A DNA stretch of 64,000 nt from Omphalotus guepiniiformis. Lineage: Eukaryota > Basidiomycota > Agaricomycetes > Agaricales > Omphalotaceae. Shown here piece after piece: positions 58,426-64,000 of this stretch. Every line of letters starts with the position of its first letter. Position 1 is the stretch's first letter. Below the pieces are notes generated by a model. The model was not told the origin of the DNA and ran no database searches. It saw only the letters and a list, made by a program, of their open reading frames with translations. A program made the position numbers and the translations under genes. The DNA is taken from assembly GCA_028554645.1 (NCBI GenBank), contig JAQOOI010000064.1, positions 1,116,001 to 1,180,000 of the forward strand, written 5' to 3'.

Positions 58426-60157
58426 ATGTCCCAGCTCCCGCTCAGACATTGTTTCTCTTTGCCTACATATAGACATGTTGGCGCTACCCGAGCATCTGGT
58501 CAGGATAACGTCTGGATATATTCTGAATTCGTCTCTTGACATCACCTTACTTTTCAAGATCTTGATCAAACATGTAGCTATCTCTGCGGTAACTCTCTCG
58601 GCGCGATGAGCAAACGGTCCAAAGAGCTCGTTGAGGAAGAGATGAACGTGTGGGCTAATCGGTGCTTCTCGTTGTCACGTCTTCCCTGGGCTGTCAATAT
58701 CTTGACATCATTTCTATAGTGCCGTCGTTGGGCACTTTGACCATCCTCATCGCAGAGAATGGGTAGGATTCGCAGACCATATCGAGCCTTACTTTGCCGA
58801 GCTCGTTGGTGCGTCACCTGCTCGCTCATGTGCTCTTCTCCGTGGCATAACCTCTGTTCACCAGGAGCCGGTGAGAAGGAAGTGGCATGCATGAGTACAC
58901 TTACTTCGAACCTGCATCTCATGATGAATTCCTTTTATAAACCTACATCTGCGCGTTTTAAGATTTTATGTGAAGCAAAGGCTTTTCCCTCGGATCAATA
59001 CGTTCTCCTGTCCAGCTCTCGTAAACGTTTTCATTCATCAGATAATCGACTGTCGTAGTACGCTTTCGCCTCTCAAGTTCAGGCCCATGGGTTCGACCCT
59101 GCAGAGGCTATATTAGAGCTCTCACCTAGAGAAGGCGAGTTTTGCCTTAACAAACAGGACATCCTTGATACCATCGAGAGGGAGGGGTCCTCGATCGCTC
59201 TGGTATTGTTTAGTGGTGTGCAATACTACACCGGGCAATGGTTCCCGATGCAGGCCATTACCCAAAAGGCAAAGGAACAGGTATGGCTAGCTTTCCGGTC
59301 GCACTTGACTTCTCCGGTCTTCTTTCAACCGAGCTATTGTCTCTTTTGCGTTTCACAAAAAAACTTCTTATTTGATTGGGGGCTAATCTTGCATCTTGTG
59401 TTCCCTAGGGTTGCATTTGTGGTTGGGATCTTGCACATGCAGTGGGAAATGTTCCGCTATCGTTGCATGACTGGGATGTCGACTTTGCAGTCTGGTGCAC
59501 GTACAAATATCTCAATTCTGGCCCAGGTGGTATCGCTGGTCTCTATGTTCACGAAAAGTGGAATGACACCCTACAACCAAAGCACGTCTTTTCACGTCTT
59601 TGATCGATCGGTGACTGTATAGAACTCAATTTTCTTGATGCAGATACGCTGGCTGGTGGGGTCACGACCTACAAACCCGCTTCGCCATGCCATCCACATT
59701 CTCACCGATCACTGGTGCTCGAGGCTTTCAACAGTCCAATCCTAATATCTGGGCGTTGGCATCTCTTCTAGGCTCTCTTCGAACTTTCAAGGACGCGGGG
59801 ATGATGGGACCGTTGAGACAACGATCTGTAATTCTCACAGGATTGCTCGAGAAGCTATTGATGCAGTCTAAGCATTTCGTTCCTGTCGAAAAACATCAAG
59901 ACCGCACAAACCCAGGGTTTACTATCATCACGCCACAGGAGCCTGAAAACCGTGGCGCACAATTGTCATTGCTTTTCCTTCCTGTAGGATCAGGACTGAT
60001 GAGAAAGATATTTCATGCTCTGACCAGTTTTGGGGTTATTGGAGACGAAAGAGACCCTGATGTTATCCGTCTTGCCCCTATACATTTGTACAACAATGAG
60101 AAAGACTGCGAAGACGCAGCTAAATACCTCGAAGTTGCTTTCGATGAGCTCGCCTAA
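58426..60157 (+). CDS. BNA5: Kynureninase
   Basis: A PLP enzyme that cleaves 3-hydroxykynurenine to 3-hydroxyanthranilate and alanine. The first exon (58426-58498) reads [20 protein letters not shown]; an intron (GTCAGG...TTCAAG) leads to [20 protein letters not shown], the family motif YLCGNSLG. Then follow [97 protein letters not shown] with the PLP-binding Lys, [15 protein letters not shown] and [15 protein letters not shown]. The end reads LEVAFDELA. The N-terminus is about 30 residues shorter than usual, so a further upstream exon or other start is possible. Eight or so introns. Confidence 0.92.
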
Positions 60158-60195
60158 ATTATTAATTATTGTTATGTACTGCAATGTAGAGGATA

Positions 60196-61102
60196 TTACA
60201 TGTCCGTCTTCGAATTCCTCATAACGAAATCCGTAACAATTCGGAGGTACGTATCTGTGAGTAGTATATCGTTGTGTTCTGCGTCCAGTTCGTCCATGTT
60301 GCTTGACACATGACTGTCAGCTGTACCACTGTATAGCGCCGTGAGATGAGAGTACATCGCCTCGCTCTGAGATCTATCGATCAGGGTGTCTCCATTCGAG
60401 TGAATGACGAGCCATCTAATGGCCTCGTTTCGTAAGGCCAAGCGAGTAATGGCGAACTCAGCGTAAGACGCTTTATTGCCGAACGTAGCTTGTATGAACC
60501 AAGGTCCGTACTGTGGAAACGTGACGAGTAATTGGTCAATGTCATAAATGCCTTCGGACAGAATGACACCTTGAACCGAATCCAGAACTGTCGGCGACGG
60601 AGTAAGACTGGGAGATACAGACGAGGAGTCGAGCAATATCGAGGCCAACATATGCGCGCTGCAGCTGTGCCCTATGAGGTAAATTCTAGTCCTGTCAAAG
60701 ACGTAGCCCAGATCTTCCCAAGATGTTAGAAAGCCAAGCATTTCGAGAACGTCTTCAGCGTGCTGCGGGTGCTGCAGGTGCTGCAAGACAGTGTCATCGT
60801 GTGATGGCTCAGCCTGTGTGAGGCGATAATTGGCTACCGCAACTGGGAATAACGAAGAGGAAACCAGTGCACGAGCGAGAGCCGAGTGATCTGTCTTATC
60901 CTCACTAGCGGATGTGAGCAATCATAATGGATGTAGGACTCCGAGACCGTACTGCGACTCACGAACGCCAGGCGCCGCCGTGCACAAAGCATAACAAAGG
61001 GGGAAGAGAAGAAAGAGACGAAGGGGTATAGTAGAGATCTAATTCGCGAAGAGGATCGCGAGTAGTGTTGCTGTGGTAAGGTACATTGAGGAGAGCCTCC
61101 AT
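60196..61102 (-). CDS. BNA7: Kynurenine formamidase (alpha/beta hydrolase)
   Basis: Hydrolyses N-formylkynurenine to kynurenine, the step after the tryptophan dioxygenase. Two exons (61102-60963 and 60904-60196) close to 282 aa. The first reads MEALLNVPYHSNTTRDPLRE and ends with CFVHGGAWRS, the HGGXW oxyanion motif typical of Bna7 and arylformamidase. The second has FPVAVANYRLT, then IYLIGHSCSAHMLASIL with the Ser nucleophile in a GHSxSAH form, GVILSEGIYDIDQLL, WLVIHSNGDTLIDRSQSEAM with the catalytic Asp, and an HND near the end (LDAEHNDILL) as catalytic His. It ends 38 bp from the kynureninase stop, convergent. The start is 168 bp from PMP3. Confidence 0.88.
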
Positions 61103-61191
61103 TTCCGCAGTGAAGCTAGCAGTGCAATTACGTAAGATAGTAACTCCGGAGCCGGTAATAGTGATGACGTACTGCCACGTGCTTATCAGTA

Positions 61192-61199
61192 TGACGTCA
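61192..61199. promoter_or_regulatory. CRE palindrome TGACGTCA in the PMP3/BNA7 divergent promoter
   Basis: A perfect TGACGTCA lies 72 bp before the PMP3 ATG and 90 bp before the divergent formamidase ATG. A CACGTG E-box sits at 61176-61181. ATF/CREB-type bZIP factors bind this palindrome in stress promoters, and PMP3 in other fungi is linked to salt and osmotic stress. Control of PMP3 is the simplest reading; control of both genes is possible. Confidence 0.5.
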
Positions 61200-61270
61200 C
61201 CAATTACAGCCCATAAAACCAGGTCGGCAGTTGTGACTGGATTTTTTCAATTTCCCTTCACGAACATACA

Positions 61271-61674
61271 ATGGCGTTCACTGCTTCAGACATCTGTAAA
61301 GTCTGTTAATACTTTGTTCACTGTCCAGGCCGTTCTCTGACAAGTTCTACTTCAGATCCTTGTTGCTATCTTCCTCCCGCCTCTTGGTGTCTTCTTAGAG
61401 CGTGGCTGTGGTGCTGACTTTGTGCGTGACCTTTTCAACATATCATTCGCCTTTCGATTGATGGAAAACTTCTTTTTCTTGAACAGTTGATCAACATTCT
61501 GTTAACGATACTCGGGTGGTTGTAAGTATCCTTCTTTCAAGTAGTTTGCTTCACCAGAACTGACTGTCTTGTGTATAGCCCAGGAATTATTCATGGTTTG
61601 TCGTACTTAATATTCTGCCTGAGTGCTAGCTCACACTATCTTGTTCAGCTCTGTACATCATTCTCAAGTACTAA
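61271..61674 (+). CDS. PMP3: Plasma membrane proteolipid 3 (PMP3/RCI2, UPF0057)
   Basis: Five tiny exons (61271-61300, 61356-61421, 61487-61521, 61579-61595 and 61649-61674) close to 57 aa. The protein is two membrane helices: ILVAIFLPPLGVFLERG and LINILLTILGWFPGIIHALY, ending IILKY. The PPLGVFLERGC stretch and the PGIIHALY turn are hallmarks of the family. Loss of Pmp3 in yeast hyperpolarises the plasma membrane and causes salt sensitivity. The gene lies between BNA7 (divergent) and eIF2B epsilon (convergent). Each exon is too short to be seen as an ORF, and only the splice joints reveal it. Confidence 0.95.
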
Positions 61675-61811
61675 TCCACTGTTTACACATACATTACATT
61701 ACGACGGTCGTGCGAGTCTTCACCCCTTCCCCCGAACTGTTGTACTTGGTAACGACATGAACTAATCACTGGATACCATTGTACTGTATTGTATTTCATG
61801 AATCATACTTT

Positions 61812-64000
61812 CTAATCACTCTCGTCCTCGTCGGAATTGTCTTCACCGTCTTCGCTCTCTTGCTCGTCAAACTGCTCAATCATGCGAGACCCTACTACCC
61901 AACACCGTTTGATATTCTCTATCTGTGTGCCTGGTGACAGGTTCTTTCCTTGTGATTCTGGCAGACGATGCCAGGCGCGTATATCATCCTCCTCGACAAT
62001 ATCACCTTGATATAAAGCAGCCAAGATTTGCCCGAATAGGGGCAAGTATTCCGAGCCAGCACAATGAGTCTAAAATGTGTGAGTGACACTATACATTATG
62101 CAAGAAAATCGGGCACCTGCAAAACAGAAATGGTTTCCACTGCATCCACACCACCTATCTTGTCAATTAGTGGACCCCACCGTCCAATCACACTCGCAAT
62201 CTCCTGACGTTGGGCTCCGCCGCTTTCAACAAGTTTGATCTGTCTTACGACGGACGACACCACCGCCTCTCGTACTTTTATAAGTGGCACGTTGCTTGCC
62301 ATGCGAAGCGTTTTTAATTCTACGGCTGCATCATCGACCGAGTGCCCTTCAGCAAATGCGCGTTCAAGAGACAGTTTGACCTCGTTCTGGAATTCCGATG
62401 CTAAAGCAGCTGAAGGGCCGTCTAACGTCAAAGATGTCGTTGAAGATGTCGGTAGCGTCCCGAGACGCACGTCGAATTCGCTGTTGTCATCATCCGAGTC
62501 GCTCTCTTCATCCGACGATATTGAGCCGTCATCCGAATATTCCAAGTCAGAAGCGTCGTCACCTATCACATACCACAATATAAGGCGAGGATGAAGAGAG
62601 GGAGGTGGAAATAAGCAAACCTAGCCTCATGAAGCGTTGGTTCTTGAAACTCTCAACATTGTCCTCATCATCTTCCTCTTCAGGCGCGTTTCGAGGCCAA
62701 ACTATGGCGTTTGAATCACTTCCAAGATTGGCTATTATCGAGTCTTGATCTAGGGATTCTCGTCATTCGTCAGTCATTCGAGAGACAACACGGAAGAACG
62801 TGCCAGCTTCAATATCCTCTTCATCGGAATCTACATCTTCATCTTCTTCGCTTTCCGAAGAATCTTCCTCTCGTTTTTTTGACAATCGTTCAAACGGTTC
62901 TAGAGTGGCGTTTGGTCCTATCACAACACCGTCGCCAACCAACGAGCCTTTTCCAATACGACTGTTCTCCTGGATGTTAACACCGGCGCCCACTATGCTT
63001 CGTTCGATGACACAACCAGGTCCAACGACCACACCGTCAAATATATACGAGTTGTCGATAACGGTGCCATCACCAATTTTACAATCTCGTCCAATGACCG
63101 AGGATATGATCTCTGCATTTTCTGACACTTGTGTACAAGATCCGATGAGGCAATTACTTCCAATTTTGCTTGTTCTGAATACACAGTCCACTGTCAGATA
63201 GTACTCCATTTGAGGTAGAATCGACGTTACCGCGCAAGAGAGACCGTGCCGTCCTTTGCTATATATCTGTTTCCACGTTGATGCTCATACAAGTGACCTG
63301 CAGGGTGATTGTTGTCGGGCACTAATGGAAACGTCCAGCGAGACAAAATGTCTTTGCTACAAGGGCATTAGCTTTTGGGTACCTGATAACAACTGAGATA
63401 GTGGCACCTAATCGATTCGTAGCTTTTTGTGTCTTGAACCCGCGCCGCATATCCTTCTTTAGCGACATAGCAATAGATATTCTTCATAAGTAAATCTGAT
63501 GTAAGAACTCCGTGAACAAAATCCCTCCGGATATCTAGATAGTCAAAATTGTCCTGGAAGAGAGAGGGTACCTAGACGCTAAAACGTAAGCTTCGTATAT
63601 AGAGTCAGTAATCCTGACTGACCTCAACCGAGCAAATGTCGATACAACAATCTATGAGATCGTTGCGGATTTCTACTTCGGCGTGAGCAGAAAGGTTTTC
63701 TCGGGGAATGCTTGCAATTTCTGTTGGTGGATATCCTGTCACAGGCTGATAATGCAGGCATTCTGAAGTTTCAGAGTCAAGAGCAAATATAGCACTGTCT
63801 CCTTTTGGCCTGAAGATTGTGTTTTGGAACCGTATACATTGAAATTTTGACGAGAGTACACACCTCGTCCGATGTTTTGCGCCGCTCTCCTTCACAACTA
63901 TGGTCATTATGGCATCCTTGTTCGTTTTGCGCCGTTCCTTATGCACCTTGACCACCTCGTCTATTCGAATGTTGCTCACAAGGTCACCCATTACGAGGAT
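61812..64000 (-). CDS. GCD6: Translation initiation factor eIF2B epsilon subunit, N-terminus outside window
   Basis: The catalytic subunit of the exchange factor that reloads eIF2 with GTP. The window holds the later part of the nucleotidyltransferase-like domain (ILVMGDLVSNIRIDEVVKVH, DAIMTIVVKESG), then LIDCCIDICSVE and a left-handed beta-helix of hexapeptide repeats (SKIGSNCLIGSCTQVSENAE, VIGRDCKIGDGTVIDNSYIF, GPGCVIERSIVGAGVNI). An acidic linker (ESEEDEDVDSDEED) leads to the C-terminal W2 HEAT domain: FQNEVKLSLERAFAEGHSVD, VREAVVSSVVRQIKLVE, YLPLFGQILAALYQGDIVEE and WVVGSRMIEQFDEQESEDGE. This domain carries the exchange activity and the aromatic/acidic tail. It ends with a run of Asp/Glu at 61812. 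About half of the protein is present. Confidence 0.93.

Noticed and set aside
59087..59102. GGGTTCGACCC, a tRNA B-box-like motif
   Set aside because: It lies inside the kynureninase coding exon (HGFDPAEA) and no cloverleaf can be formed around it.
61571..61765. 64-codon plus-strand ORF starting within PMP3
   Set aside because: It is read-through of the last PMP3 intron; the spliced frame ends at 61674 in IILKY.

Overview
The window reads as nuclear chromosomal DNA of a basidiomycete fungus, most likely an agaricomycete. Almost every recognisable gene is cut by many introns of about 47-70 bp with GT...AG ends, genes lie a few tens to a few hundred bp apart on both strands, and the families are fungal (YVC1, ATG15, YOS9, PRP28, HAL4-like kinase, MCH1-like transporter, a multi-exon 4-TM membrane family). 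Exon joins were made by eye. Where I could close the reading frame over all junctions (hypothetical protein at 0.7-2.6 kb, AN1 protein, 4-TM protein, EF-hand protein, formamidase, PMP3) the structure is fairly firm; elsewhere only the outer limits and recognisable exons are reliable.

Layout. 0-2.6 kb: the 3' part of a DDE transposase facing a four-exon unknown protein. 3.2-9.5 kb: an unknown membrane protein (-), an MCH1-like MFS transporter (+), a FAR-17a/AIG1-like protein (-) and argininosuccinate lyase (+). 9.9-14.6 kb: plasma-membrane syntaxin, a tiny AN1 zinc-finger protein and aspartate aminotransferase. 15-27.6 kb, all +: a PP4R1-like HEAT protein, a 4-TM protein, a Zn2Cys6-type protein and the YVC1 TRP channel. 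27.8-31.4 kb: phosphatidylinositol synthase (-) divergent from asparagine synthetase (+). 32.3-39.3 kb: a very compact block of RhoGEF (-), methyltransferase (+), EF-hand-like protein (-) and PRP28 (+). 39.7-44.3 kb: ATG15 (+), guanine deaminase (-) and a decayed second guanine deaminase (-). 44.3-47.6 kb is gene-poor. 47.6-55.9 kb: HAL4/SAT4-type kinase (+), a gene-poor 2.1 kb, YOS9 (-) and an AT-hook protein (+). 56.4-61.1 kb: kynurenine 3-monooxygenase (-), kynureninase (+) and kynurenine formamidase (-). 61.3-64 kb: PMP3 (+) and the C-terminal part of eIF2B epsilon (-, runs off the window).

How the genes fit together. Most are unrelated housekeeping genes. The exception is the 4.7 kb kynurenine block, which holds three enzymes of tryptophan-to-NAD biosynthesis arranged as a divergent pair with an 81 bp shared promoter plus a convergent third gene. 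Amino-acid genes (argininosuccinate lyase, aspartate aminotransferase, asparagine synthetase) are scattered; the lyase has a perfect Gcn4-type site 28 bp upstream of its ATG. Perfect CRE palindromes (TGACGTCA) lie upstream of PMP3 and of the HAL4-like kinase, two families tied to ion and osmotic stress.

The most unusual structural signals are two introns bounded by long direct repeats (11 bp and 14 bp), one of which appears to be GT-GG and sits just before a Zn2Cys6 cluster; two GC-AG introns; 10- and 19-nt microexons; divergent start codons 11 bp apart; and convergent genes whose coding exons overlap.
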